Positions 26,943-36,405 are shown, numbered from the stretch's first letter. The stretch: 64,000 nt of DNA from Thermoleophilaceae bacterium (GCA_030446485.1 JAUJNF010000005.1:129739-193738), one strand, 5' to 3'. Translations and numbers: made by a program. The notes: generated from the sequence alone by a model not told the origin.

Positions 26943-28268
26943 ATGCCTACCCGCGAGCGTGTGGTGGTCGGCGGGCTCGCCGTGGGATTCCTTCTCGCCG
27001 CGGCGGCCATCGCCGCCTACCTGCCGTCCGACCGCACGGCCGACCCCGCGACCTTGGCCCTCCTCGTGGGCATGTACGCGGTGTTCTCACGCGTCGAGTT
27101 CGAGGTGGGCAGCGGATACGCCGTGCCGGAGCAGCTCGTGTTCGTCCCGATGCTCTTCCTGGCCCCGCTGCCGCTCGTGCCGGTGCTGGTGGCCGCCGGC
27201 TTCGTTCTGGCCGCCGTGCCGGACTTCCTGACCCACCGCACCCACGTCGACCGCTGGCTGAGCTGCCTCGCGGACGCGTGGTTCACGGTCGGCCCGGTGC
27301 TCGTGATCGGCCTCCTCGCCTCCGGCGAGCCGCGCCTGGAGCTGTTCCCCGTCTACGCCCTGGCACTTGCGGCGCAGGTGGTCGTGGGCTTCGCCGCCTT
27401 CGTGGTTGCCGAGTCGGTGGCCTCGCACCGTCCGCTTTCCGAGCTGCTGCTCGCCGGCATGTGGTCCTACCGGATCGACGCGATCCTCTCGCCGGTCGCG
27501 CTGCTGGCCGCCGTTGCCGCTCAGGACGAGCCGCTCGGCCTGCTCGCCCTCGGCCCGCTCGTGTGGCTCCTGTCGGTCTTCTCCCGCGAGCGCAAGGAGC
27601 GCTACGGAGCGTCCCTCGAGCTCAACCGCGCCTACCGCGGCACGGTGATGCTGCTGGCCGACGTGGTCGAGGCCGACGACAACTACACGGCCGACCACTG
27701 CCGCTCGGTCGTCGAGCTGGTCTCGGCCGTGGCCGACCAGCTCGAGATCCATCCCGACGAGCGCCAGGAGCTCGAGTTCGCGGCCCTCCTGCACGATGTC
27801 GGCAAGATCTCGATCCCCAAGGAGATCATCAACAAGCCGGCCGCGCTCACCGACGACGAGTTCGCCCTGATCAAGAGCCACACCGTGGAGGGACAGATGC
27901 TCCTCGACCGGGTGGGGGGCCTCCTCACCCGCGTCGGGGCCACCGTGCGCTCGTGCCATGAGCGCTGGGACGGCGCTGGCTACCCCGACGGCCTCGCGGG
28001 CCGCGAGATCCCGTGGGCCGCGCGCATCGTGTTCACCTGCGATGCCTACAACGCCATGACCACCAACCGGCCCTACCGCCGCGCCATGAGCCAGGAGACG
28101 GCGCTCGAGGAGCTGTGGGCGAACGCCGGACGCCAGTTCGACCCGCGCATCGTGGCGGCCGTCTCGAACGTGATCAGGGAGCACCGGGTCGACGCCGACC
28201 AGGCCGCGGCAGAGGTGCGCACGATGCTCGTCAGGGCCCTACCGCGGGAGCTCGGCGCCACCACCTAG
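26943..28268 (+). CDS. Membrane HD-GYP domain protein (probable cyclic di-GMP phosphodiesterase)
   Basis: A 441-residue protein. About seven or eight hydrophobic helices (residues 8-215) form a membrane sensor-like module I cannot name. The HD-GYP domain (235-430) has HDVGKISIPKEIINKPAALT, KSHTVEGQMLL, CHERWDGAGYPDGL and DAYNAMTTNRPYR, all standard for active enzymes that hydrolyse cyclic di-GMP. ATG 26943 is used because it directly precedes the first helix; the frame stays open further upstream but would overlap alaS. It is divergent from alaS and lies next to the pilus locus that has a cyclic di-GMP riboswitch, so a functional link is plausible. Confidence 0.88.
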   Translation: MPTRERVVVGGLAVGFLLAAAAIAAYLPSDRTADPATLALLVGMYAVFSRVEFEVGSGYAVPEQLVFVPMLFLAPLPLVPVLVAAGFVLAAVPDFLTHRTHVDRWLSCLADAWFTVGPVLVIGLLASGEPRLELFPVYALALAAQVVVGFAAFVVAESVASHRPLSELLLAGMWSYRIDAILSPVALLAAVAAQDEPLGLLALGPLVWLLSVFSRERKERYGASLELNRAYRGTVMLLADVVEADDNYTADHCRSVVELVSAVADQLEIHPDERQELEFAALLHDVGKISIPKEIINKPAALTDDEFALIKSHTVEGQMLLDRVGGLLTRVGATVRSCHERWDGAGYPDGLAGREIPWAARIVFTCDAYNAMTTNRPYRRAMSQETALEELWANAGRQFDPRIVAAVSNVIREHRVDADQAAAEVRTMLVRALPRELGATT

Positions 28269-29519
28269 CGCGCCGGCGCCGAGGGGCGCGCCGGCTCCGG
28301 GGCGGGAGGTGGAGGGCCCCGGCGTATCCGGCCCCTCCCAGACGTGCCGCAGCGCCCGCACCGATACGGCCCACACGAGCAGCGTGCCCACACCGGCCAG
28401 CAGGAACAGTGGCCTGGTGCCCAGCAGGGCCACGAGCGCGCCGGCCGACAGGAAGGCGGCGGCGAAGGCCCAGGAGCCGAGCGCGTCGCTCGCGGCGAAG
28501 ACCCGGCCCATCAGGCCTTCGTCGACGGTGCGCTGGAGCAGCAGGCGCTCGTGCACGAGCACCAGGCCGTTGCCCGCGCCGGTGATGGCAAAGGACGCGA
28601 CCGCCAGCGGCCACACCGGGGCGACGGCAGCGGCGAGGAGGCCGAGCCCCATGGCCAGGAGGCCGAGCAGGTAGCGCCGCTTGAGCGTGGCCGCCGAGCC
28701 GCCCGACGAGCCCGCCAGGGAGCCGGCCACGAACCCCGCCCCGTACACGGCCACGAGGACCGAGAAGCCCGATGCCCCGGCACCGAGGTCCTCGGCGAGG
28801 AGCAGCTCGCCGACGTTCATCATGCCCGCGAACAGCACCACGGCGCTCGAGGCCAGGATCACCTCGCGGACGCCCTGCATGCCGGCGGTGGCCCGTAGCC
28901 CCCGGCCGGCCTCGGCGAGGAGCGAGGCCCCGGCCTCGCGCACGGGCCCGGCCCCGAAGGCCAGGCGGGCGACGAGCAGAGCGGACACCCCGAAGGTCGC
29001 GCCGTTGGCGATCAGCAGCGTCTCGGGCCCCGCCACCAGCAGTACGGCGGCGGCCAGGGCGGGCCCGAGCGTGTGCCCAAGATCGGAGATTGCTCCGTAG
29101 AGCGAGGTGGCGGCGGGCAGACGCTCCTCTTCGACCAGGCTCGGCAGGCCGGCCAGGACGGCGGGCGCGAACAGGCCGCTGCCGGCTCCGGCAAGGAGCG
29201 CCAGGGCGATGGTGGCTTCGATGCTCCCCACCAGGGCGATGCCGACGAAGGCGACGGCCCGCGCGATGTCGGCGACCACCGCGCACAGGCGCCGCGACCA
29301 GCGGTCGGCCGCCGCGCCCAGGAGTGGACCGGCCAGCATGGCCGGGAGGAAGTCCGCCAGCAGCACGAGGCTGATGGCCCACGGCGAGCGAAAGCGCTCG
29401 TAGGCGATGAGCACCAGCGCCACGTAGCCGGCCCCCGTACCTAGCGACGACTGCAGGTGGGCGGCCATGAAGAGGCGCGCCTGGGGCTCCCGGCGGAGCA
29501 GTTCGAACGACGGTCGCAT
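28239..29519 (-). CDS. MFS exporter (MFS_3 type)
   Basis: A 426-residue protein with about 12 membrane helices. The MFS motif A-like loop GAAADRWSRR after helix 2 is typical of the MFS_3/EntS-MefA group of drug or siderophore exporters. Residues 395-426 are a Pro/Gly-rich tail. Its 3' end overlaps that of the HD-GYP gene by 30 bases (convergent). The upstream 160 bases hold a promoter, a 7-codon leader ORF with three arginines and a strong hairpin, suggesting control by ribosome-mediated attenuation. Substrate unknown; macrolide-type efflux is one possibility. Confidence 0.85.
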   Translation of the reverse strand: MRPSFELLRREPQARLFMAAHLQSSLGTGAGYVALVLIAYERFRSPWAISLVLLADFLPAMLAGPLLGAAADRWSRRLCAVVADIARAVAFVGIALVGSIEATIALALLAGAGSGLFAPAVLAGLPSLVEEERLPAATSLYGAISDLGHTLGPALAAAVLLVAGPETLLIANGATFGVSALLVARLAFGAGPVREAGASLLAEAGRGLRATAGMQGVREVILASSAVVLFAGMMNVGELLLAEDLGAGASGFSVLVAVYGAGFVAGSLAGSSGGSAATLKRRYLLGLLAMGLGLLAAAVAPVWPLAVASFAITGAGNGLVLVHERLLLQRTVDEGLMGRVFAASDALGSWAFAAAFLSAGALVALLGTRPLFLLAGVGTLLVWAVSVRALRHVWEGPDTPGPSTSRPGAGAPLGAGALGGGAELPR

Positions 29520-29549
29520 GAGCTGCTTCAGGGCCGCGGCGCGGAAAGG

Positions 29550-29577
29550 GCGGAGGCCGCGGCCGCGCGGCCTCCGC
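29550..29577 (-). terminator. Attenuator-like hairpin before the MFS exporter
   Basis: A perfect 11-bp stem GCGGAGGCCGC / GCGGCCTCCGC with a 6-base loop, starting 12 bases after the stop of the small leader ORF and ending 30 bases before the exporter ATG. On the minus strand it is followed by CCCTTTCC. Confidence 0.55.
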
Positions 29578-29589
29578 TCCCACCGATCT

Positions 29590-29610
29590 CTAACGACGGC
29601 GAAGCGCCAT
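29590..29610 (-). CDS. Putative leader peptide MALRRR
   Basis: Seven codons including stop, encoding MALRRR, preceded by a good ribosome binding site (GGGAGGGG, 4 bases upstream). It lies inside the transcribed leader of an efflux gene and directly before a terminator-like hairpin. Short leader peptides with Arg/Lys-X-Arg/Lys (such as MRLR) are known to stall macrolide-bound ribosomes. The role here is inference. Confidence 0.45.
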   Translation of the reverse strand: MALRRR

Positions 29611-29682
29611 GAACCCCTCCCAGGATGGTGCCGGCCGGCGCGCCTCCTTGCACAGCCTTTCGACGGCTTGTTGTGCGCGGGA

Positions 29683-29711
29683 ACCTATGCGTGGCCGCTG
29701 CGCGCTGTCAA
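29683..29711 (-). promoter_or_regulatory. Sigma-70-type promoter of the MFS exporter
   Basis: On the minus strand TTGACA (29711-29706), 17 bases, ATAGGT (29688-29683). The perfect -35 and ideal spacing are rare in this GC-rich sequence. It would give a leader of about 155 bases containing the leader ORF and hairpin. Confidence 0.6.
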
Positions 29712-29725
29712 GGGAGAGCTTCGTA

Positions 29726-29741
29726 TGCACGAACTCGTGCA
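29726..29741. promoter_or_regulatory. Palindromic operator-like site
   Basis: TGCACGAACTCGTGCA: two perfect 7-base arms around AC, 14 bases upstream of the -35 element of the MFS promoter. The position suits an activator or a TetR-type regulator site. The rest of the 29520-29847 gap holds the promoter, leader ORF and hairpin listed separately and short direct repeats at 29814-29860. Confidence 0.4.
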
Positions 29742-29813
29742 GCCGCCGGGCGCAACCGCGACCGGGAGCGCTCGCGACGGCGATCCACGCGGGGGCCGAC
29801 AGCCCCTCGCTCA

Positions 29814-29860
29814 GGCGATTACGGGAGCCCGGGCGGTTACGGGCGGCTCAGGCGGTTACG
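29814..29860. repeat. Three short direct repeats GGCGRTTACG
   Basis: GGCGATTACG (29814), GGCGGTTACG (29832) and GGCGGTTACG (29851), spaced 18 and 19 bases apart. The last copy overlaps the end of the oppF-like gene. No function can be assigned. Confidence 0.45.
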
Positions 29861-30909
29861 TGAGCCGGCTGCGGCAACCGGTGCGAGGCGCTCCGCGGGC
29901 TGGCGGCGGAGCGCGCCGCGGCCGCAAGCTCCTGCGGACCGACGGCGAGCGGGTGGTGGCAGGCCGCAAGGCGGCCCCCGGGGTACTCGGTGAGCGGCGG
30001 CTCCTCGGTCCGGCAAATCGCCGTGGCCGCCGGGCAGCGCGGGTGGAAGCGGCAGCCCGGCGGTGGAGCACTCGGGTCGGGATGCTCACCGCCCACCGGT
30101 CGCGGCCGGGCACGCGCGCGCCGCGGGTCCGGGACGGGCGCCGCGGCCAGGAGCGCCGCCGTGTACGGGTGGACCGGCCGCTCGTAGAGGGCGGCCGCCG
30201 GCGCGAGCTCGACGATCTTCCCCGCGTACATCACGGCCACCCGGTCGGAGACGTGCCGGACCACGTCCAGGTCGTGGGCCACGAACAGGTAGGCGAGGCC
30301 GAGGTCGCGCTGGAGGTCCTCGAGCAGGTTCACGATCTGGGCCTGCACCGACACGTCGAGGGCCGAGACGGGCTCGTCGAGCACCACGAGGCGCGGCTCG
30401 AGCGCGAGGGCTCGCGCGATGCCCACCCGTTGCCGCTGCCCGCCCGAGAGCTCGTGGGGAAAGCGGCCGGCGTGCTCGGGGGCGAGCTCCACCCGCACGA
30501 GCAGCTCGCGCGTCCACTGCTCGGCGGCGAAACGTCCGGCGCCCTGCCAGCGCATGGGGGCCGACACGATCGAGCCCACGCGCCGGCGCGGGTTGAGCGC
30601 TCCGGTCGGGTCCTGGAAGACCATCTGCATCTCCCGGCGAAGCGGCCGCAGGGCGCGGGCGCCGAGCGCGGTGATGTCCCGTCCCGCGAAGCGGATCGTG
30701 CCGGCCGACGGCTCGAGCAGGCGCAGCACCGACCGCGCCAGCGTGCTCTTCCCGCACCCAGACTCCCCGACCAGGCCGAGCGTCTCTCCTGCGCCGAGCG
30801 AGAAGCTCACGTCGTCGACCGCGCGGACCGCGGGCCGCCCGCGGCCGGAGGAGCGGAAGCTGTGCTGCAGGTGCGCAACCTCGACGAGCGGGGCGCCGGT
30901 GCCGGGCAT
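29848..30909 (-). CDS. oppF: Oligopeptide/dipeptide ABC importer, ATPase 2 (OppF/DppF type)
   Basis: About 353 residues. Walker [12 protein letters not shown]-loop MVFQDP, signature [15 protein letters not shown], Walker [14 protein letters not shown]-loop VAHDLD. The C-terminal oligo_HPY extension with GCRFHPRCP...C is the iron-sulfur/cysteine motif typical of peptide importer ATPases. ATG 30909 overlaps the oppD stop (ATGA). Last gene of the five-gene importer operon (binding protein, permeases C and B, ATPases D and F). Confidence 0.93.
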   Translation of the reverse strand: MPGTGAPLVEVAHLQHSFRSSGRGRPAVRAVDDVSFSLGAGETLGLVGESGCGKSTLARSVLRLLEPSAGTIRFAGRDITALGARALRPLRREMQMVFQDPTGALNPRRRVGSIVSAPMRWQGAGRFAAEQWTRELLVRVELAPEHAGRFPHELSGGQRQRVGIARALALEPRLVVLDEPVSALDVSVQAQIVNLLEDLQRDLGLAYLFVAHDLDVVRHVSDRVAVMYAGKIVELAPAAALYERPVHPYTAALLAAAPVPDPRRARARPRPVGGEHPDPSAPPPGCRFHPRCPAATAICRTEEPPLTEYPGGRLAACHHPLAVGPQELAAAARSAASPRSASHRLPQPAHVTA

Positions 30910-31937
30910 CAGGCGGCGATGCCTCGTGGCTCGAGTCCGATCCGGCCGCCGTGCTCCCGCCGCAGGCGCTTCTGGTCGACCGGCAGCCAGCAACGATCGG
31001 CGTGGCCCGGCCCGACTCGCTCGGCGAGCTCGGGCATGGCCGCGCAGGCAGCGTGCTCGTGCGGGCAGCGCGCGCGGAAGCGGCACCCGGCGTCCGGGCC
31101 GAGCCGCGAGGGCGGGGCGCCGGCGATGGCGGCCAGGCGCTCGCCGCGCGCGCCGGCGAGGCCGGGCGTCGACCCCAGCAGGCCCCAGGTGTAGGGATGC
31201 TGGGGGTCGTGGAACACCTCGTCGACGGTGCCGGTCTCCACCAGGCGGCCGGCGTACATCACGGCGACCCGGTCGGCCAGGGCGGCAACCACTCCGAGGT
31301 CGTGGGTCACGAGCAGGATCCCGGCCCCGGTGCGCTCGCGGAGCTCTGCGAGCAGCGCAAGGACCTGCGCCTGGATCGTCACGTCGAGGGCGGTCGTGGG
31401 CTCGTCGGCGATCAGCACGCGCGGCTGGCACGACAGGGCCATCGCGATCATCACCCGCTGGCGCATGCCGCCGGAGAGCTCGTGCGGGTGCGCCGCGAAG
31501 GCAGCCGCGGGGAGGCCGACGCTCACCATCAGCGCGCGGGCCCGCTCGCGCGCTGCCCGGCGCGATACGCGCTCGTGGGCGCGCATCGCCTCGACCACCT
31601 GATCGCCCGCCCGCTGGACCGGGTTGAGCGCCGACAGGGGGTCCTGGGGGATCAGCGCCATGTCGGTGCCGCGCACCCTGCGCAGCGCCGCGTCCGGCAC
31701 CGCCAGCAGCTCGAGCTCCCCGAGCCAGGCCGCGCCCGAGAAGCAGGCGCCGGGCGACCGGTTGAGGCCCATCAGGGCCATGGCGCAAGCCGACTTGCCG
31801 GCGCCCGACTCCCCGACGATGGCGAGCACCTCCCCCGTCCGCAGCTCGAAGGAGACCGAATCGACGGCGCGCACCGAGCCCTCCGCAGTGGCGAACGACA
31901 CGCCGAGATCCTCGACGCGCAGCAGCGGAGAGCTCAC
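30906..31937 (-). CDS. oppD: Oligopeptide/dipeptide ABC importer, ATPase 1 (OppD/DppD type)
   Basis: About 343 residues. Walker [13 protein letters not shown]-loop [12 protein letters not shown], signature [15 protein letters not shown], Walker [13 protein letters not shown]-loop VTHDLG. The C-terminal extension has [15 protein letters not shown] and AERCW-like HADRCW. GTG 31937 overlaps the permease stop (GTGA). Forms a heterodimer with the OppF-type ATPase. Imported substrate is probably a peptide but nickel or sugars are also known for this family. Confidence 0.93.
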
Positions 31938-32887
31938 AAGCGGCCGATCCGGATGCGGGGGTCGAGCACCGCGTACAGCACGTCGACCACGGTGTTCAGC
32001 ACGACGATGAAGAAGGCCCCGAGCATCGTGACCGCCAGCACCGGCGGCACGTCGAGCTGATCGATGCTCTCGGCCGCGTACTGGCCGACGCCCTGGAGGT
32101 CGAACACGGTCTCGGTGAGGATTGCCCCGCCGCCCAGGACGGCCCCGAAGTCGAGCCCCCACAGGGACACGATCGGGATCAGGGAGTTGCGCAGCACGTG
32201 CCGCACGAGCACCCGGCCCTCCGACAGTCCCTTGGCCCGCGCGGTGCGCACGTAGTCCTCGCTCATGGTGTCCATGACGCTCGAGCGCAGGACGCGCGAG
32301 TACACGCCGATGAAGAGGATGGAGAGGGCGGTCCAGGGCAGGATCAGGTGGTGCGCCCAGGCCAGGGGATCCTCGGTGAGGGGCACGTAGCCTCCGTTGG
32401 GGAAGAGGCCCGCCTCGAAGCCGAGGTAGTGGTTCATCAGCGCACCGACCCAGAAGACGGGCATCGAGATCCCGATCACCGCCAGCGCGCCGGTGAGCCA
32501 TCCGGACAGGCGCCCCGAGCGCACCGCGCTGTACAGGCCGAGCGCGACCGCCAGCGCCATCCACAGCAGCGCCGCGCCGACCGCCAGCGAGAACGTGCGC
32601 GGGAGGCCACGGAGGATCTCCTCCCCCACCCGGGACCCGTTGTAGTAGGAGATCAGGTCGCCCGTGAAGACCTTGCGCATGGTGGTCGCGTACTGGACGA
32701 CCATGCCGCGGTCGAAGCCCCACTCCCGGCGGATGGCCTCGACCTGCGCGGGCGTCTGGGTGCGGCCGGCCATGCGGTTCTCGGGCTCCCCGTTCGGGAT
32801 CACGTTGAAGATTGAGAACGTGAGCACCGAGATGGCGAACAGCACGAGCACCATCGCCGCCAGCCGGCGCACCAGGAAGGACAGCAT
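31934..32887 (-). CDS. oppB: Oligopeptide ABC importer, permease (OppB/DppB type)
   Basis: A 317-residue permease. The N-terminus [27 protein letters not shown] is the typical first helix of DppB proteins. The cytoplasmic EAA-type loop that docks the ATPase is [28 protein letters not shown]. About six helices. Lies 2 bases after the oppC stop. Reaches [18 protein letters not shown] near the end, conserved in the family. Confidence 0.93.
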   Translation of the reverse strand: MLSFLVRRLAAMVLVLFAISVLTFSIFNVIPNGEPENRMAGRTQTPAQVEAIRREWGFDRGMVVQYATTMRKVFTGDLISYYNGSRVGEEILRGLPRTFSLAVGAALLWMALAVALGLYSAVRSGRLSGWLTGALAVIGISMPVFWVGALMNHYLGFEAGLFPNGGYVPLTEDPLAWAHHLILPWTALSILFIGVYSRVLRSSVMDTMSEDYVRTARAKGLSEGRVLVRHVLRNSLIPIVSLWGLDFGAVLGGGAILTETVFDLQGVGQYAAESIDQLDVPPVLAVTMLGAFFIVVLNTVVDVLYAVLDPRIRIGRL

Positions 32888-32889
32888 CT

Positions 32890-33921
32890 CTAGGTCCCTG
32901 CCCCGGCGTGGGGATCGAGCGCGTCGCGCACCCGGTCGCCCAGCACGTTGAGCGCGGCGACGGTGAGCACCAGCATGAGCCCGGGGGCGATGGCCAGGTG
33001 CTCGGCGGTGACTATTCGCGCCACGCCGTCGTCGATCATCGTCCCCCACGACGGCTCGGGCGGTCGTACTCCGGCGCCGAGATAGGACAGCGCGGCCTCG
33101 AGCAGGATGGCGTTGGCCACCATGAGCGGGAGCAGCACCACGATGCCCGGCAGCAGGTTGGGAAGGATCTCGGACCACATGACGCGCACGGCCCCGGCTC
33201 CCTGGGCCCGCGCCGCCGCCACGAACTCGCGCTCGCGCAGCGCCAGCACGGTGCCGCGCAGCGGCCGGGCCATGTACGGCACATAGACGACGGCGATCAC
33301 CAGCACGGGTATCGCCTTCGAGTCGCCGGCCAGCTCCACGGGCCCCAGCCGCACGCCGCCGACCGCGAAGGCCGTGCCGAGCGCGACGCCGAGCAGGATC
33401 ACCGGGTACGCCCAGATCACGTCGAGCCCGCGCGCCAGCACGCCGTCCACCCAGCCGCGGAAGTAGCCGGCCACAAGCGCCGTCGCGACCGCCAGCAGCG
33501 CGGTCAGCAGCGCGGCGGCCACGCCGATCATCAGCGAGTTGCGCCCGCCGTAGAGCAGGCGCACCATGATGTCGCGGCCGTTCACGTCGGCGCCGAGGAA
33601 GAACCTCCCGCGCCAGGTGGGGCCGATCGGCACCCCGTCGGGCGACACGACGTCCCGCGCCTTCCCACCGACCTCGACGCGATCGGTGATGTGGTTGGCG
33701 TAGGGGGTGGTCCCGGCCACGTGGTCGGCCCACAGCGGCGCCGCGAGGGCGGCCAGCACGAGGAGTGCGAGCAGTGCCGCCGCGCCCAGGGCCGAGCGGC
33801 TGCCCGCCAGGCGGCGCAGTGCGGAGCGGGGAGCAGCCGGCGCGAGGAGCACGCCGGCGGCTTCCTCGCCCGGGAGGCCCCCCGGGCCGGCGGGCGCTCG
33901 ATCGATCAGCTCAGTGGCCAC
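32890..33921 (-). CDS. oppC: Oligopeptide ABC importer, permease (OppC/DppC type)
   Basis: A 343-residue permease with a long cytoplasmic N-terminus, a first helix at about 45-65, an external loop (FFLGADVNGRDIMVRLLYGGRNSL, the DppC hallmark G-x-D-x-x-GRD) and five further helices. EAA loop: EFVAAARAQGAGAVRVMWSEILPN. GTG start 33921, 19 bases after the binding-protein stop. Confidence 0.93.
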   Translation of the reverse strand: MATELIDRAPAGPGGLPGEEAAGVLLAPAAPRSALRRLAGSRSALGAAALLALLVLAALAAPLWADHVAGTTPYANHITDRVEVGGKARDVVSPDGVPIGPTWRGRFFLGADVNGRDIMVRLLYGGRNSLMIGVAAALLTALLAVATALVAGYFRGWVDGVLARGLDVIWAYPVILLGVALGTAFAVGGVRLGPVELAGDSKAIPVLVIAVVYVPYMARPLRGTVLALREREFVAAARAQGAGAVRVMWSEILPNLLPGIVVLLPLMVANAILLEAALSYLGAGVRPPEPSWGTMIDDGVARIVTAEHLAIAPGLMLVLTVAALNVLGDRVRDALDPHAGAGT

Positions 33922-33940
33922 GGCGGCGGGGAGCCCCCCG

Positions 33941-35584
33941 CTACTTCAGGCAGAACTGCGACCAGTCGTCGCGGTAGACCGGGTGGTAGACCGTGCAGTC
34001 CTCGAGGTTCATGCGCTCCGAGACGAACGTCGTGTCCTTGGTGTGGCCGTAGGCCGCCACGAGCGCCTTCTCCGGAGCGATCACCAGCCGGTCGAGCGCG
34101 GCCCATTCGGCGGCATTCTGCTCAGCGGGCTCGCGCTTCAGGGCCTCGTAGCGCCGGTTCACATCCGGGTCGCTGACCCGTCCGGGGTTCACGCTGTCGA
34201 CGTCCTGCACGGACTCGCCCGCGACCAGGAAGAAGAAGTTGGCGGGATGGGGGAAGTCCTGGAACCAGGCGAGGAAGCCCGTCTGGGGCCTCGTCTCGAC
34301 GTTGCCTATCGCCGCGTAGTAGGTCTCCGCGCCGACGATGCGCGGCTTGGCCCGCAGGCCGATCTCGTTGAGCACGTCGGTGTAGTACTCGGTGACCCTC
34401 TGGCTGCGCTCCTCGTCGGTGCCCCATACCGTCACCGGCGCGCCCTCGCTTCCGGCCGCGCGGATCAGCCCGCGGGCACGCTCGACGTCGGGTGGCTGCG
34501 CGGGGTCGCCGTAGGGACAGGGGTCGATGCGCTCGTAGCCCACCATCCCCGGCGGCAGGAAGTTGCAGTCGGGCTCGAGCAGCCCGCCGAAGATCCTCAC
34601 GAGCGCACGCTTGTCGAGCGCGTAGTTCACCGCGGCGCGCACCCTGGCGTCGTCGAACGGCGCCGTCTCGACGTTGAAGAACTGGAAGTAAGTGGAGTTG
34701 GCGGTGTTCTCCTCGTAGCGATCGCCGTACCTGGTGCGCACCTCGGACAGGAGATCGGCGGGCGGCTCGTCCAGGATCCAGTCGAGCCGTCCGCGAATCA
34801 CGTCCTGCACCTGGCGCTGCGAGCTCTTCATGAGCTTGACGGTGATGCGGTCGGCGTTGCCCTTCGGGATGCCGGGCAGCGCGAAGTGCGGGTTGCGCAC
34901 GAGCTCGTAGCGGCGGTTCGGCTCGATCGCGCCGAACCGGTAGGCACCGAGGCCGGGTGGAGGCCGGCGGCTCAGGTCCTCGAGCGGCGTGTCGGCGGGC
35001 ACGAGCCCCGCCGCTGGGAAGGCCAGGATGTTGCCGAGGCGCCCGTCCGGGGCCGTGAGCTCGATCACGATCTCGCCGGTTCGGTCGTCGCTCGTGATGC
35101 CCCGGATGTCGGCGCCGGGCTTGCCCCGTTTCACGTACTCGTCGACCCCCTCGATCACGCTGAAGAACGCCAGCCCGCCCCACTGCAGGGTCAACGCGCG
35201 CTGGATGGCGCGCTCGAAGTCCGCCGCCCGCGCCGGAGTGCCGTCGGCGTAGGTGAGCCCCTTCCGCAGCCGGAAGGTGTGGGTCCGGCCGTCGCGCGAG
35301 ACCTCGGGGAGGTCCTCGGCCGCCGCCGGGATCAGCTTCGAGCCCTCGGCGCCCTCCTCGTGCCGGTAGGTCAGCAGGCCCGGGTAGATCAGCCAGTGAG
35401 CCGCGGAGGCCTCGACCGTGTAGCCCTTGGCCGGGTCTAGGAAGTCGGGATTCGAGGTCTGGGCGAGCGTCAGCGCCCCCCCAGTCCGCGGGCCGCCCCC
35501 TGCGGGTCCGTCGCTACCGCCGCAGCCGGCCGACGCGGCCGTGGCCGCGAGCAGCGTGGCGAGGGTGACGCACAGCCGCTTCAC
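33941..35584 (-). CDS. Peptide ABC importer, substrate-binding lipoprotein (SBP family 5)
   Basis: A 547-residue lipoprotein. The signal peptide MKRLCVTLATLLAATAASAGCG ends in a lipobox with the cysteine at residue 21, so it is anchored in the membrane. The mature part has the family 5 features: GGALTLAQTSNPDFLDPAKGY, a KGLTYADGTPARAADF motif (usually W.DG.P.TA.D) and a long second lobe. GTG start with GGGAGGGG 3 bases upstream. Heads the importer operon. Confidence 0.9.
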   Translation of the reverse strand: MKRLCVTLATLLAATAASAGCGGSDGPAGGGPRTGGALTLAQTSNPDFLDPAKGYTVEASAAHWLIYPGLLTYRHEEGAEGSKLIPAAAEDLPEVSRDGRTHTFRLRKGLTYADGTPARAADFERAIQRALTLQWGGLAFFSVIEGVDEYVKRGKPGADIRGITSDDRTGEIVIELTAPDGRLGNILAFPAAGLVPADTPLEDLSRRPPPGLGAYRFGAIEPNRRYELVRNPHFALPGIPKGNADRITVKLMKSSQRQVQDVIRGRLDWILDEPPADLLSEVRTRYGDRYEENTANSTYFQFFNVETAPFDDARVRAAVNYALDKRALVRIFGGLLEPDCNFLPPGMVGYERIDPCPYGDPAQPPDVERARGLIRAAGSEGAPVTVWGTDEERSQRVTEYYTDVLNEIGLRAKPRIVGAETYYAAIGNVETRPQTGFLAWFQDFPHPANFFFLVAGESVQDVDSVNPGRVSDPDVNRRYEALKREPAEQNAAEWAALDRLVIAPEKALVAAYGHTKDTTFVSERMNLEDCTVYHPVYRDDWSQFCLK

Positions 35585-35646
35585 GCCCCTCCCCTCGGCG
35601 CGCCGCTCAGGCGCTTTAGCCCTGGGCCGTCTCTACCAGAGCGCGC

Positions 35647-36405
35647 TCAGATCATGCCCGGCGCCATCTCGTCCCGCATCCGCGCGAGCGACTTGCGGAT
35701 GAGCCGGGACACGTGCATCTGCGAGATCCCGACCTGCTCGGCGATCTGCGTTTGGGTGAGCCCCTCCTGGAAGCGCTTGCGCAGGATCTCCTGGTCGCGC
35801 GGCGGCAGGGTGTGCAGCGCCGGCTCGAGCGACGCCCGCTCCTCGGAGCGCTCGTACCCCTCGTCCTCGGCGCCGAGCGTGTCGAGCGGATCCGCCGTCG
35901 TCTCGCCGCTCGGGCCGACGGACAGCGACATCGGCGAGTACGCCGATCCCGCCTCCAGCGCCTCCAGCACCTGCTCGGGCGTCGCATGCAGCTCCCGGGC
36001 TATCTCAGCGACGGTCGGCGAGCGGCCGAGCGAGCCGGTGAGCCCCTCGATGGTCTTCGACATCTGGGCGTTCAGCTCCTGGAGGCCGCGCGGAATGCGG
36101 ATCGTCCAGCCCTTGTCGCGGAAGTGCCGCTTGATCTCGCCCACCACGTTCGGGGTCGCGTAGGTGGTCAGGGCGACGCCCCGGTCGAGCTCATAGCGGT
36201 CGATCGCCTTGATCAGGCCGATCGCTCCCACCTGCTCGATGTCCTCGAGCGACTCCCCGCGTCCCGCGTAGCGCCGCGCGAGCGAGCGCACCAGCGGCAG
36301 ATGGCGCTCGACGAGGATCTGCCGGGCCGCGTGGTCACCCTCCAGGTGGTAGCGGCGCAGGAGTTCCCGGTCGTAGTCCGAGGACATCGGCACGCCGGAG
36401 CTCAT
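35647..36405 (-). CDS. SigB/SigF-family RNA polymerase sigma factor
   Basis: A 252-residue group 3 sigma factor. Region 2 (RHLPLVRSLARRYAGRGESLEDIEQVGAIGLIKAIDRYELDRG, then TYATPNVVGEIKRHFRDKGW), region 3 (IRIPRGLQELNAQM) and region 4 with a helix-turn-helix (LTQTQIAEQVGISQMHVSRLIRKSL) are all present. The related FliA/WhiG and SigB/F groups are hard to separate by eye; the HFRDKGW and the neighbouring regulator favour SigB/F. ATG overlaps the stop of the upstream regulator (ATGA), as in anti-sigma/sigma pairs. Whether it reads the pilus promoters cannot be told. Confidence 0.9.
   Translation of the reverse strand: MSSGVPMSSDYDRELLRRYHLEGDHAARQILVERHLPLVRSLARRYAGRGESLEDIEQVGAIGLIKAIDRYELDRGVALTTYATPNVVGEIKRHFRDKGWTIRIPRGLQELNAQMSKTIEGLTGSLGRSPTVAEIARELHATPEQVLEALEAGSAYSPMSLSVGPSGETTADPLDTLGAEDEGYERSEERASLEPALHTLPPRDQEILRKRFQEGLTQTQIAEQVGISQMHVSRLIRKSLARMRDEMAPGMI

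Noticed and set aside
29814-29860. Short spaced repeats as a CRISPR array
   Set aside because: Repeat units are 10 bases, only three copies, no cas genes; no CRISPR array is present in the window.
35647-36405. This sigma factor as the one reading the pilus promoters
   Set aside because: Its region 2 and partner gene fit SigB/F better, whose promoters differ; no evidence links it to the pilus sites.
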